A stretch of DNA of 50,855 nt, taken from Chloroflexota bacterium. Its GTDB lineage: Bacteria > Chloroflexota > Limnocylindria > Limnocylindrales > CSP1-4. Numbering within the stretch: the first letter of the stretch is position 1; each line of letters starts with the position of its first letter. The notes under the pieces were generated by a model, which made no database searches, was not told where the DNA came from, and saw only the letters and a list, made by a program, of their open reading frames with translations. This document shows positions 36,463 to 45,977 of this stretch, one piece after another. Where the stretch lies: the NCBI GenBank assembly GCA_017881915.1, contig JADGQK010000010.1, positions 1 through 50,855 of the forward strand, written 5' to 3'. A program made the translations under genes and the position numbers.

Positions 36463-38130
36463 ATGACCCAGCGAAGCTGCGATGGCGCCGGGCTCGTCGC
36501 CGCCTTCCGGGCAGGCGTGGCCAACCTCGAGACGCACGTTGAGGAGGTCAATGCGCTGAATGTCTTTCCGGTGCCCGACGGCGACACGGGCTCCAACATG
36601 CTGGCGACCGTCCGGGTCGCCCTCGAGGAGGCCGAGTCGGTCGCAAGCGAGCCGTCCGGGCGGGTGGCCGCCGCCCTGAGCTTCGGCGCGCTGATGGGCG
36701 CTCGGGGCAATTCGGGGGTGATCACCTCGCAGATCTGCCGGGGGCTCGCCGAGGGCCTTGAGGGCAAGCGCCGGTTCAATGGGCTCGATCTTGCCCACGC
36801 CCTGGGTCGCGGCGCGGAACTCGCCTATGCCGCCGTCGGGAAGCCGGTCGAGGGCACGATCCTGACGGTGATCCGCGAGGCGGCCGTGGCTGCCAAAGTG
36901 GCTGCCGAGCACGACGATGACCTCGAGGCGGTCCTCGGCGCAATCGTCAATGCCGCCGAGGCGGCGGTCGCCCGAACTCCTTCACTGCTGCCGGTCCTGC
37001 GTGAGGCCGGGGTAGTTGACGCCGGCGGGCAGGGCCTCTACCGGCTGTTCCAGGGCGCATTGCTCCACCTCGTCGGCCGTTCGCCGGCCGGATCGGTCGG
37101 GGCCCGCCAGCGAGCCGGTGCCAAGCCGTCGGTCCTGGTTGCACATGCCGACGAGGGCTTCGGCTACGAGACGATGCTGCTGCTGCAGCCCCGGCCGGGC
37201 TCGATCCTTGACCCGGATTCGATCCGCCGGCAGTTCGAGAAGATCGGCGAGTCGGTCGTGGTCGTGGGTGACGGCAAGGCGGTCAAGATCCACGTCCACA
37301 GCGAGCACCCCGACGATATCCTGGGGCATGCCCTGACCCTGGGCAGTCTGAGCCGGATCAGCGTCGAGAACCTGGACCACCAGGCGCGCGACGTGCGCGA
37401 GCAGCGGGCCACCGAGTTCACCGACGATGCCCTGCCGCAGCCTGGAGGCGCTTCTTCGTCGGAGCGGCCGGTCATCCCCCTGGCCGTCGTTGCCGTGGCC
37501 GCGGGCGATGGCCTGGTCGCAATCTTCCGCGATTTCGGCGTCTCAGCCGTCGTTCAGGGTGGCCAATCGGCGAACCCGAGCACGGGCGAGCTGCTCCAGG
37601 CAATCGAAGGCGTCAACGCGATCGAGACGCTCCTCCTGCCCAACAACCCAAACGTGATCCTGGCGGCGCGGCAGGTCGCCGCACTGACGTCGCGGGCGGT
37701 CCATGTCGTCCCGACCCGCAACGCCGCCGAGGGGATCGCCGCCCTGCTCGCCCTCGATCCAACCCACGATGGAGCGGCCAACGTCGACGAGATGACCGAG
37801 GCGGCTCGGGCGATCGAATCGCTGTCGGTGACCACCGCGGTCCGCGATGCGAAGGTGTCCGGCCGCAAGGTTCGCCGAGGCCAGACGATTGTGCTCGACC
37901 CGGATGAGGGCCTGGTGGCCGTCGACGGCGATCAGGGGCGAGCCATCGAGGCGGCGATCCGGGGGCTGCGGCCCGGGATCGAGCTGATCACCTTGTTCTA
38001 CGGCGACGGAGCGGACCTGGCCGAGGCGGAGGAGACGGCCCGCCGGATCAACGCGACCCTCGAGGGTGTTGAGGTGGAGGTCCGCCACGGCGGTCAGCCC
38101 CATTACCGGTACCTGATCTCGGCCGAGTAG
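36463..38130 (+). CDS. DAK2-domain protein (YloV/FakA-like kinase)
   Basis: EEVNALNVFPVPDGDTGSNMLATV...GARGNSGVITSQICRGLAEGL...LLPNNPNVILAARQVAAL. Confidence 0.95.
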   Translation: MTQRSCDGAGLVAAFRAGVANLETHVEEVNALNVFPVPDGDTGSNMLATVRVALEEAESVASEPSGRVAAALSFGALMGARGNSGVITSQICRGLAEGLEGKRRFNGLDLAHALGRGAELAYAAVGKPVEGTILTVIREAAVAAKVAAEHDDDLEAVLGAIVNAAEAAVARTPSLLPVLREAGVVDAGGQGLYRLFQGALLHLVGRSPAGSVGARQRAGAKPSVLVAHADEGFGYETMLLLQPRPGSILDPDSIRRQFEKIGESVVVVGDGKAVKIHVHSEHPDDILGHALTLGSLSRISVENLDHQARDVREQRATEFTDDALPQPGGASSSERPVIPLAVVAVAAGDGLVAIFRDFGVSAVVQGGQSANPSTGELLQAIEGVNAIETLLLPNNPNVILAARQVAALTSRAVHVVPTRNAAEGIAALLALDPTHDGAANVDEMTEAARAIESLSVTTAVRDAKVSGRKVRRGQTIVLDPDEGLVAVDGDQGRAIEAAIRGLRPGIELITLFYGDGADLAEAEETARRINATLEGVEVEVRHGGQPHYRYLISAE

Positions 38131-38133
38131 GCG

Positions 38134-40401
38134 ATGGCGAACGGGCAGCCGGGCCGCCGACCTGTCCCGGGGACTTCAGGCCGAGCCGCCCGACGAGTGG
38201 CTCCACCCACCGATCCTGCGGAGCTCCTGATGGCGCCACTGGGCGAAAGCGGCCTGCCCGGGGACCCCGCCCTGCGCCGGGCGGGCCGCCGGCTCGACCT
38301 GCGCAACGTTCGGGACCTGCTTTTTCACCTGCCCCGGCGCTACGAGGATCGGCGCGCCATGAGCACGATCGCCGAGCTGCGCGACCTGGACGATGGCGCA
38401 ACCGCCAGCGTCCGCGTCGTCGTCCGCTCGATCCACGTGGAACAGACCTGGCGGCGGCGGGTGCAGGTGACGAAGGCCGTCCTGGCCGATGAGACCGGCG
38501 AGGCCGAGGCGACGTGGTTCGGCCGGCGGTTCATCGAGAAGCGGGTTCATGCCGGGCAGCGCCTCGTGGTGAGCGGCCGGCTCAGGCAGCGCGGGTTCGT
38601 GCCCGTCTTCGACGACCCCGAATTCTCCCCGGAGGATGGCACGGACCCGCTCCACGCCGGCCGGATCGTCCCGGTCTATCGCCTGACGGCCGGCCTCACG
38701 GCGGCGCGCATTCGGGAAGCGATCCGGGCGGCCCTGGACCGGGCCGGCCTGATGTACGGCGAGTACCTTCCGGCCGATCTCCGCAGCGCGGAGGGACTCG
38801 AACCGATCGGCCGGGCGATCGACCAGGTCCACTATCCGGCCAGCCTCGAGGACCGCGACGCCGCACTGCGCCGGCTCGCCTTTGACGAGCTGTTCGCGCT
38901 CCAGCTGGGCATGGTCGGTCGACGTCGACAACGCGGCCGGACAACGTCCAAGCCGGTGGTCGTCGACGATTGGCGCGACGAGGCAATCCGCAACGCCCTC
39001 GCGACGGAGCTGACCGTCAAGGTCGGCCGGCCAGTCACCCTGACCGTGGACCAGGTTGGCGCGATGGCGTCGATCCGGTCCGACCTGGCCCGCACAGAGC
39101 CGATGCTCCGGCTGCTCCAGGGCGATGTCGGCTCGGGCAAGACCGCCGTCGCAGCCCACGCCCTCGCGCTCGTGGCCGGGCTTGGCCGCCAGGGAGCCCT
39201 GCTCGCACCCACCGACCTGCTCGCCCGTCAGCACGCGGCGACCGTCGGCGACCTGCTGGCGCCCCTCGGCCTGGGGGTGACCCTCCTGACCGGGTCGCTC
39301 AGCGCCGACGGTCGCAAGAAGGCGCTTTCGGCCATCGCCTCGGGCCAGGCCGGCGTCGTGGTGGGTACCCACGCGCTGTTCCAGGAATCGGTTCGCTTCG
39401 CCGACCTGGGCCTGGCCGTCATCGACGAACAGCACCGGTTCGGGGTCGAACAGCGAGGCCTGCTCGAAGCCAAGGCCGGGGGAGCCGCCGACGCCCCGGG
39501 GACACCGGGCGACGCGGAGCCTGCGGCCCTGCGGGCTGCGCCGCACGTCCTGCTGATGACCGCCACGCCCATCCCGCGCACGCTCGGCCAGGTGATCTAC
39601 GCCGACCTCGATGTGTCCGACCTGCGCGTGGTACCCACCGGCCGGCTGCCCATCAGGACCGCGACCCGGACCAGCCTCGAGCTTGATCGGCTGTGGCGGT
39701 TCGTGGCCGAGGAAGCCGTCCACGACCGGCGCACGTTCGTGGTCGTGCCCTTGATCGAGGCAGCCGAGGACGACGCTGCGGCGGCCGCCAAGGACGAGGC
39801 GGTTCGCCTGGGGATGCTGCTCGGATTACCGGTGGGCCTGGTCCACGGACGGATGAAGCCGGCCGAGCGGGATGCCGCGATGCGCCGGTTCCGCGACGGC
39901 GAGACGCGAATCCTGGTCGGGACGACCGTGATCGAGGTTGGGGTAGACGTGCCCGAAGCCACGGTGATGGTGGTCGAGGGCGCCGATCGGTTTGGCCTGG
40001 CCCAGCTCCATCAGCTCCGCGGCCGCGTGGGGCGGGGGACCGAGCAGAGCTACTGCGTCCTTGTCTCGGACGTGACGATCGAGGAGGATCCCGTTGCCTG
40101 GGCACGCCTCCGGGCGATCGAGACGCTGACCGACGGCTTCGAGCTGGCCGAGAAGGACTTCGAGTTGCGCGGCGAAGGCGACGTCCTGGGCCTGGTCCAA
40201 TCCGGCCTGCCCCGGCTGCGGGTTGCCTCGCTCCAGCGAATGGACCATCGCGAGCTGGCGAAGCGCGCCCGACTCCACGCCGAGGCGCTCCTGGACCCGG
40301 CCGGCGAGCTGCCCGGCGACGCCCTGGCTGCGCTGCGCCACGAGCTGACCGCGGGTTGGCTCGAGCCGATCTGGTCGGGCGACCCGGCCAGTGGGGCCTG
40401 A
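38134..40401 (+). CDS. recG: ATP-dependent DNA helicase RecG
   Basis: LLQGDVGSGKTAVAAHAL, VIDEQHRFGVEQR, LLMTATPIPRTL, VEGADRFGLAQLHQLRGRVGRG. Confidence 0.98.
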   Translation: MANGQPGRRPVPGTSGRAARRVAPPTDPAELLMAPLGESGLPGDPALRRAGRRLDLRNVRDLLFHLPRRYEDRRAMSTIAELRDLDDGATASVRVVVRSIHVEQTWRRRVQVTKAVLADETGEAEATWFGRRFIEKRVHAGQRLVVSGRLRQRGFVPVFDDPEFSPEDGTDPLHAGRIVPVYRLTAGLTAARIREAIRAALDRAGLMYGEYLPADLRSAEGLEPIGRAIDQVHYPASLEDRDAALRRLAFDELFALQLGMVGRRRQRGRTTSKPVVVDDWRDEAIRNALATELTVKVGRPVTLTVDQVGAMASIRSDLARTEPMLRLLQGDVGSGKTAVAAHALALVAGLGRQGALLAPTDLLARQHAATVGDLLAPLGLGVTLLTGSLSADGRKKALSAIASGQAGVVVGTHALFQESVRFADLGLAVIDEQHRFGVEQRGLLEAKAGGAADAPGTPGDAEPAALRAAPHVLLMTATPIPRTLGQVIYADLDVSDLRVVPTGRLPIRTATRTSLELDRLWRFVAEEAVHDRRTFVVVPLIEAAEDDAAAAAKDEAVRLGMLLGLPVGLVHGRMKPAERDAAMRRFRDGETRILVGTTVIEVGVDVPEATVMVVEGADRFGLAQLHQLRGRVGRGTEQSYCVLVSDVTIEEDPVAWARLRAIETLTDGFELAEKDFELRGEGDVLGLVQSGLPRLRVASLQRMDHRELAKRARLHAEALLDPAGELPGDALAALRHELTAGWLEPIWSGDPASGA

Positions 40402-40417
40402 TGGACGGCCGGACCTG

Positions 40418-41041
40418 ATGGCCGGCGATGCTGGGCGGGTGATTGCCGGGCGGGCCGCCGGCCGCCGGCTGGCCGCCCCGGGGCCGGGCACCCGGCCGTT
40501 GACCGATCGGGTGAAACAGACCCTCTTTGCGATCCTCGAGCCCGACTTGCCCGGCGCCCGGTTCCTCGACCTGTGCGCCGGGACCGGGGCCGGGGCGATC
40601 GAGGCCCTCTCGCGTGGCGCGGTCGCGGCGGTGCTGGTCGAGCGCGATGCGCGGGCCTGCCGAACGATCGCGGAGAACCTGGAGCGGACCGGTCTGGCCG
40701 GCCCGTCGGTCCGGGTGGTCCGGGCCGACGCCGCGGCGTGGCTCGTGACAGCGGCCCGGGCCACCGCCCGGACTGGGGTCCGCGACCCGACCGACGGCCC
40801 CTTCGATCTCGTCCTGGTCGACCCGCCCTACGACCATCCGGAGCTCCTCGAGGCGCTCCTTGCAACGCTCGGGCGAGAGGCGGCTGGTCGATTCCTCAGG
40901 GCCGACGCCGGGATCATCGCCAAGCACTTCTGGCGGGCGGCCCCGCCCGAACGGATCGGCCTGCTACGATCGGTCCGCGAGCGGCGATTCGGCGAGACCA
41001 CCCTGACCTTCTTTCGCCGGGTCGCCACGGAGGACGGATGA
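40418..41041 (+). CDS. rsmD: 16S rRNA (guanine966-N2)-methyltransferase
   Basis: RVIAGRAAGRRLAAPGPGTRPLTDRVKQTLFAIL...FLDLCAGTGAGAIEALSRGA...LVLVDPPYD. Confidence 0.95.
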   Translation: MAGDAGRVIAGRAAGRRLAAPGPGTRPLTDRVKQTLFAILEPDLPGARFLDLCAGTGAGAIEALSRGAVAAVLVERDARACRTIAENLERTGLAGPSVRVVRADAAAWLVTAARATARTGVRDPTDGPFDLVLVDPPYDHPELLEALLATLGREAAGRFLRADAGIIAKHFWRAAPPERIGLLRSVRERRFGETTLTFFRRVATEDG

Positions 41042-41538
41042 AGGTCGCGGTCTATCCCGGGTCATTCGATCCGGTCACCTTCGGGCACCTCGATGTCGCC
41101 CGCCGGGCGACCGCCGTCTTCGACCGGCTGATCTTCGCCGTCCTGACGAACCCGAGCAAGACTTCGCTCCTGACCGTGGCCGAGCGGCTCGACGCGATCC
41201 GGACCTCGGTCGCGGTGATCGACCCCGGCCTCGTCGAGCGGATCGACGTCCAGTCGTTCGACGGGTTGACGGTTGAGGTCTGCCGCCGGGCCGGCGCCGG
41301 CTTCATCGTTCGCGGCCTGCGGGCCGTCTCCGATTTCGAGACGGAGATGCAGCTGGCCCACAACAACCGGATCCTGGCGCCCGAGATCGATACCGTCTTC
41401 TTCATGACCTCACTCGAGCACGGCTACGTCAGCTCCGCATTGGTTCGCGAGATCGCCCGATTTGGCGGCGACGTCCAGGCGATGGTGCCCGGTCCCGCTG
41501 GGGCTGCCCTTCGCGTGGCGGTTGAGCGGGTGCGATAA
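41038..41538 (+). CDS. coaD: Phosphopantetheine adenylyltransferase
   Basis: MKVAVYPGSFDPVTFGHLDVARRA...FIVRGLRAVSDFETEMQLAHNNR...SSALVREIARFGGDV. Confidence 0.98.
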   Translation: MKVAVYPGSFDPVTFGHLDVARRATAVFDRLIFAVLTNPSKTSLLTVAERLDAIRTSVAVIDPGLVERIDVQSFDGLTVEVCRRAGAGFIVRGLRAVSDFETEMQLAHNNRILAPEIDTVFFMTSLEHGYVSSALVREIARFGGDVQAMVPGPAGAALRVAVERVR

Positions 41539-41595
41539 TTCCGCCGACGGGGCGGCTCCGCCGTTCGCCGTCACCAGCCAGGGAGGGCCGGTCCG

Positions 41596-42138
41596 ATCGA
41601 CATCATCTTCCTCGTCACGCGACTCGAGAACCTGATCGCCAGCGGGAAGAAGCTGCCCCTCACGAGCAATGTCGTCCTTGACCAGAGCGCCGCACTCGGG
41701 CTGATCGACGAGTTGCGGGTGGCGATCCCGGAGGAGATCCGGGCAGCTAAACGGATCAACTCCGAGGGTGAGCGGATCATCGAGAAGGCCCAGGAAGAAG
41801 CCGAGACGATCGTCGGCCGGGCCCAGGAACAAGCCGCTTTCCTGATCGAGGAGCGCGGCCTGACCCAGGCCGCCGAGGATGAGGGGCGACGGATCCTGGA
41901 TCGGACCCAGCTCGAGGCGGAGGGCATCCGGCAGGGCGCCGACGAGTACGCGGCTTCGGTCCTGGCCAAACTCGAGGCTGATGTCGCCCGGACACTTCAC
42001 AGCATCCGCAAGGGCATCGCCCTGCTCGACTCCCGTAACCCGTCCGACGGCGACGAAGATGAGCCAGTCGTTCCGGCCGATGGCTACGCCGACGATGAGG
42101 CCTTCGAGCCGGCGCCGGCCCGCTCGCCGCGCGGGTGA
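41596..42138 (+). CDS. F0 ATP synthase subunit b-like / coiled-coil protein, apparently initiated at ATC
   Basis: (I)DIIFLVTRLENLIASGKKLPLTSNVVLDQSAALGLIDELRVAIPEEIRAAKRI...; no in-frame ATG/GTG/TTG before 41713 although the family-like N-terminus begins at 41596; GGGAGGG 41581-41587 is correctly spaced. Confidence 0.7.
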   Translation: MDIIFLVTRLENLIASGKKLPLTSNVVLDQSAALGLIDELRVAIPEEIRAAKRINSEGERIIEKAQEEAETIVGRAQEQAAFLIEERGLTQAAEDEGRRILDRTQLEAEGIRQGADEYAASVLAKLEADVARTLHSIRKGIALLDSRNPSDGDEDEPVVPADGYADDEAFEPAPARSPRG

Positions 42139-42701
42139 CCCCCGTTTCCGCTGGCGCTGAGCTCACCTATCCGCTGGCCGCCCTGCTGGCCGAACCGGCC
42201 GGCTCCCGACGCGATTACGAGTTCGATGGGCTGTGGCCCGACGTCGGGGCTGATCTCGAGCTCGCGGCGCCCGTCGCCGGACGGGTCCGCTTCAGCCGGA
42301 CGAACCGCGGCGTGTTGATCACGGGCCTGGTCGAGACGGCCCTGGCCCTGGTTTGCAGTCGATGCCTCAGGCCGATCGAGCTGCCCCTCCGGATGACGCT
42401 GAACGAGGAGGCTCTGCCCACCCTCGATCTGGCGTCGGGCAAGCCGCTCGATCCGTTGATCGAGCCCGAGATCGTCCGCCTGACCGATCATCACGAGGTC
42501 CGCCTCGAGCCGATCATTCGCGAGGCGATCCAGCTCGGTGAGCCGATCGCGCCGGTCTGCCGGCCCGACTGCCCGGGCCTGTGTGTCGTCTGTGGCGAAC
42601 GGCTCGACGACGGTCCCCACGAGCACGACGAGGAAGTTCTTGACCCTCGACTGGAGGCCCTCCGGTCGTTCCGGGTCGACGACGACGCCGAGACGGGCTA
42701 G
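42135..42701 (+). CDS. DUF177/YceD family protein
   Basis: GLVETALALVCSRCLRPIELPL...CRPDCPGLCVVCGERLDDGPHEHDEEVLDPRLEAL. Confidence 0.92.
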   Translation: MTPVSAGAELTYPLAALLAEPAGSRRDYEFDGLWPDVGADLELAAPVAGRVRFSRTNRGVLITGLVETALALVCSRCLRPIELPLRMTLNEEALPTLDLASGKPLDPLIEPEIVRLTDHHEVRLEPIIREAIQLGEPIAPVCRPDCPGLCVVCGERLDDGPHEHDEEVLDPRLEALRSFRVDDDAETG

Positions 42702-42712
42702 ACTCGCCCGTC
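42692..42712 (+). promoter_or_regulatory. Perfect 7-bp hairpin spanning the yceD stop, upstream of rpmF
   Basis: GACGGGC-TAGACTC-GCCCGTC. Confidence 0.4.
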
Positions 42713-42828
42713 GGCCCCACATCACGTCGCGCGACGATCGGTGACCGGCGCCGACCCAGATCCGAGCCTGAAGTCGCGCTGCGATCGTCCGCCGCGCACC
42801 AGACACGCCAGAGGAGAAACGAGGAGCG

Positions 42829-43029
42829 ATGGGAGTCCCGAAGCGACGGGTATCGCACGCCCGGCAGGGTGATCGCCGCAGCCACGCGGCACTGACACTG
42901 CCCAGGCTCGAGGAATGCCCGCATTGTCATGAGCCGAAGCAGCCCCACCACGCCTGTCCGAACTGCGGGTACTACGGTGGCCGCCAGGCGATCGACCTGA
43001 AGCGCACGACGGACGAGGCCGCCTCCTAG
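42829..43029 (+). CDS. rpmF: 50S ribosomal protein bL32 (Zn-binding form)
   Basis: MGVPKRRVSHARQGDRRSHAALTLPRLEECPHCHEPKQPHHACPNCGYYGGRQ. Confidence 0.97.
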   Translation: MGVPKRRVSHARQGDRRSHAALTLPRLEECPHCHEPKQPHHACPNCGYYGGRQAIDLKRTTDEAAS

Positions 43030-43033
43030 CCAG

Positions 43034-44092
43034 GTGGACCTCAATGCCGTTCGAGGCGCGACCTCCGACCGTCGCGTCCGGGTCGCAGTGGACGCGATGG
43101 GCGGCGACCACGCGCCCGAGGAAGTCGTCCTCGGAGCGCTGATCCATGCCCGAGCCCATCCCGAGGACGACCTGCTGCTGGTCGGCGACGAGGTCCGGGT
43201 CCGGGCGATCGCGGGACCTGACCTGCCGGCCAACGTCCGGTTCGTCCATGCCAGCGAGGTCGTCGGCATGGACGAGCATGCGGCCCAGAACGTGCGCACC
43301 AAGAAGGATGCCTCGATCAACGTCGCGATGAAGCTGGTTCACGCCGGTCAGGCGGACGCGGTCGTGACGGCGGGGCATACCGGCGCTTGCGTCGCCGCGG
43401 CCTACCTCCACCTGCATCGTGCCCCGGGCGTCGACCGCCCGGCGCTGGCAGTCCAGATGGTCACCGAATCCGGGCCGTTCGTCCTGCTCGACATTGGGGC
43501 GACTACCAACTCGACCGGCGAGCAGCTCTACCAGTTCGCCGAGATGGGCTCCCTGTTCTCCGAGCGGATCCTCGGCGTCGAGCGGCCCCGGGTCGCCCTG
43601 CTCTCGATCGGTGAGGAGATGGGCAAGGGCGACGCCCGGATCCAGCGGGCGACGGCCCTCCTGCAGGGCTCCAGCCTGAACTTCATCGGCAACGTCGAAG
43701 GCAAGGACCTGGTCAAGCACCTGGCCGATGTCGTCGTCTGCGACGCGGTCGTCGGCAACGTCGTGATCAAGTTCTTCGAAGGGCTGTCCCAGTTCATCTT
43801 CGGCCTGCTCCAGAAGGAGTTCGAGCGTCCCCCGTTCGGCCCACCCGCCTACCTCCTGATGCGGCCCGGGATCCGCCGGATCCGCCGGATCTTCGACTAC
43901 GAGGCGTCAGGCGGGGCGCCCCTGCTCGGGGTGAAGGGCAGCGTGATCATCACCCACGGCCGGGCGAAGCGCCGGATGGTCTCGTACGCGGTGGCCGTTG
44001 GGGCGGGCGCCGCCCGGGCCCGGATTCCCGAGCTGATCGCCGAGACATTCCAGCGTACCCCGCCGCCCCCGCCCGGCGAGCCGGCGGCATGA
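43034..44092 (+). CDS. plsX: Phosphate acyltransferase PlsX
   Basis: VRVAVDAMGGDHAPEEVVLGAL...GHTGACVAAAYLHL...LLGVKGSVIITHGRA. Confidence 0.97.
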   Translation: MDLNAVRGATSDRRVRVAVDAMGGDHAPEEVVLGALIHARAHPEDDLLLVGDEVRVRAIAGPDLPANVRFVHASEVVGMDEHAAQNVRTKKDASINVAMKLVHAGQADAVVTAGHTGACVAAAYLHLHRAPGVDRPALAVQMVTESGPFVLLDIGATTNSTGEQLYQFAEMGSLFSERILGVERPRVALLSIGEEMGKGDARIQRATALLQGSSLNFIGNVEGKDLVKHLADVVVCDAVVGNVVIKFFEGLSQFIFGLLQKEFERPPFGPPAYLLMRPGIRRIRRIFDYEASGGAPLLGVKGSVIITHGRAKRRMVSYAVAVGAGAARARIPELIAETFQRTPPPPPGEPAA

Positions 44093-44403
44093 GCCGCCCC
44101 GAGCTGATCGTCGGCCCGGCGGTGATTCGCGAGACCGTCCGGCTGGCGGCGCTCGAGGTGCCCGGGGTCCTGCGCGTCGGCCGGTCGGGTGGCTGGCTGC
44201 GCCAGCGCTTCGCCGGCTCGCCGGTGACGACCCGCTTGAAGGGCGGCGAGGTCAGCGTCCGGGTCGCCATCGTGGCCCGCCCGGGCCAGCCGCTGCGACC
44301 GCTGGCCGGTCACGTCCGGGTGGCGGTCGTGGCCGCTGTCGAGCGCCAGCTCGGGCTCGTTCCGGGCGAGGTGACCGTGAGCGTCGACGGCGTGGGCGCC
44401 TGA
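44089..44403 (+). CDS. Asp23/Gls24-like protein (second copy)
   Basis: IVGPAVIRETVRLAALEVPGVLRVGR...VSVRVAIVARPGQPLRPLAGHVRVAVVAAVERQLGL. Confidence 0.75.
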   Translation: MSRPELIVGPAVIRETVRLAALEVPGVLRVGRSGGWLRQRFAGSPVTTRLKGGEVSVRVAIVARPGQPLRPLAGHVRVAVVAAVERQLGLVPGEVTVSVDGVGA

Positions 44404-44408
44404 GGATC

Positions 44409-44909
44409 GTGGAGGCACCCTCGGGCCGGCCCGGGCGTGAGCAGATTCGTTCGCGCCGCCGGGCTCGGCGACTGGCCCTCGCCTCGATCTTCGAGGCAGA
44501 CTTCGGACAACGTACGCCGGAGGCCGTCCTGGAGCGCCACCTGGCCGAGTCCGAGGATGACCCGGAGGCGGCCCGGTTCGCCCACCGGCTGATCGTCGTG
44601 ACGGTCGACCACCGGGACCAGATCGATCGGAGGATCGAGCAGCTGGCGCCGCAGTACCCTGTGGTCCAACTCGCCCGAATCGATCGGGCGTTGCTGCGAA
44701 CGGCCCTCGGCGAGGTGCTACACTCCGCGGCGACGCCGGCCCGAGTTGCGATCTCCGAATGGGTCGAGCTGGCAAGGATCTACAGTGGAGACCCGGCGCG
44801 ACGCTTGATGAACGGCGTCCTCGGGCGACTCAGCAGGGACGCGGCAGCGTCGACCGAAGAGCTGGTCGACGGATCCGCGGATGAAGATGCCGGCGTTCCC
44901 GCCGGGTGA
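44409..44909 (+). CDS. nusB: Transcription antitermination protein NusB
   Basis: [17 protein letters not shown]...[16 protein letters not shown]...[29 protein letters not shown]. Confidence 0.95.
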   Translation: MEAPSGRPGREQIRSRRRARRLALASIFEADFGQRTPEAVLERHLAESEDDPEAARFAHRLIVVTVDHRDQIDRRIEQLAPQYPVVQLARIDRALLRTALGEVLHSAATPARVAISEWVELARIYSGDPARRLMNGVLGRLSRDAAASTEELVDGSADEDAGVPAG

Positions 44910-44934
44910 TGACCAAGCTTCCAGGAGGGATTCT

Positions 44935-45171
44935 GTGGCCACTACCTATGATCGCCTGAAGAAGATCGTCGTCGAGCAGCTCGGCGTCGATGAGGCGGAT
45001 GTCAAGCCGGAGGCGTCGTTCGTCGACGACCTGAACGCCGACTCACTCGACCTGGTCGAGTTGATCATGAGCCTCGAAGAGGAGTTCGGGACCGAGATCT
45101 CCGATGAGGACGCCGAGCGGATCCGGACGGTCGGCGACGCGGTCGAGTACATCGACGAGCGCACCTCCTAG
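44935..45171 (+). CDS. acpP: Acyl carrier protein
   Basis: [54 protein letters not shown] start. Confidence 0.97.
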   Translation: MATTYDRLKKIVVEQLGVDEADVKPEASFVDDLNADSLDLVELIMSLEEEFGTEISDEDAERIRTVGDAVEYIDERTS

Positions 45172-45230
45172 GGCCTGAGCGGCGGGCCGCTGGGCCTTCC
45201 CGCCTCGCTGCCAGGGCCCCAACTGCTGCG

Positions 45231-45977
45231 ATGCCCTCGGCTGCCGCCTTCGCGGCTCAGCTGGCGCTCCCGATTCGCGACCCGGAGCTGTTCGGCCAGG
45301 CCCTCGTCCACAGCAGCTACCTCCATGAGCACCGGTCTGCCGCGGGTGGCCACAATGAACGCCTCGAGTTCCTCGGGGACGCCGTCGTCTCGCTGGTGAT
45401 CTCGGAGGCTCTGTACCGCCTCCGGCCGGGCGACGATGAGGGTGCCCTGTCGGCACGTCGCGCGGCGATCGTCAGCACGGCCGGCCTGGCCCGGCTGGCG
45501 AACCGGCTCGAGCTGGGCGCGTGGCTCCTGCTCGGCGAGGGCGAATCGCAACGCGGCGGCCGGCGCCGGCCCTCGCTCCTCGCCTCCGCCTTCGAAGCGG
45601 TCGCCGGGGCGGTATACCTCGACCTTGGCTTCGAGGCCGTCCGCGACTGGATCGTCGGCGTGGCGGCGCCTGAGCTTGCCTCGGATGCCGCGGTGGGCAG
45701 CCTGAAGAGCCCCAAGAGCCGGCTCCAGGAGCAAACCCAGCGGCTGGCCGGCGAGCGCCCCGCCTATCGTCTCGCCGGGGTCTCGGGCCCCGACCATGAG
45801 CGGGTGTTCGTGGTCGAAGTGAGTGTTGGTGGGCAAGTCGTCGGGCGCGGCGCTGGAGCCTCCCGCCGGATTGCCGAGACGACAGCCGCCAGCGCGGCGC
45901 TCCACGACCTGGGCGAGACCGACGCAGCCAGCCCGCGGGCGCCGCGATCGGCGGCCGTTGGCCCACTGGCCGAATGA
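45231..45977 (+). CDS. rnc: Ribonuclease III (variant metal-site motif)
   Basis: NERLEFLGDAVVSLVISEAL, SLLASAFEAVAGAVYLDLGFEAV, C-terminal dsRBD SPKSRLQEQTQ. Confidence 0.93.
   Translation: MPSAAAFAAQLALPIRDPELFGQALVHSSYLHEHRSAAGGHNERLEFLGDAVVSLVISEALYRLRPGDDEGALSARRAAIVSTAGLARLANRLELGAWLLLGEGESQRGGRRRPSLLASAFEAVAGAVYLDLGFEAVRDWIVGVAAPELASDAAVGSLKSPKSRLQEQTQRLAGERPAYRLAGVSGPDHERVFVVEVSVGGQVVGRGAGASRRIAETTAASAALHDLGETDAASPRAPRSAAVGPLAE

Noticed and set aside
38176-39723. 515-aa minus-strand ORF
   Set aside because: Antisense to recG; shadow ORF.
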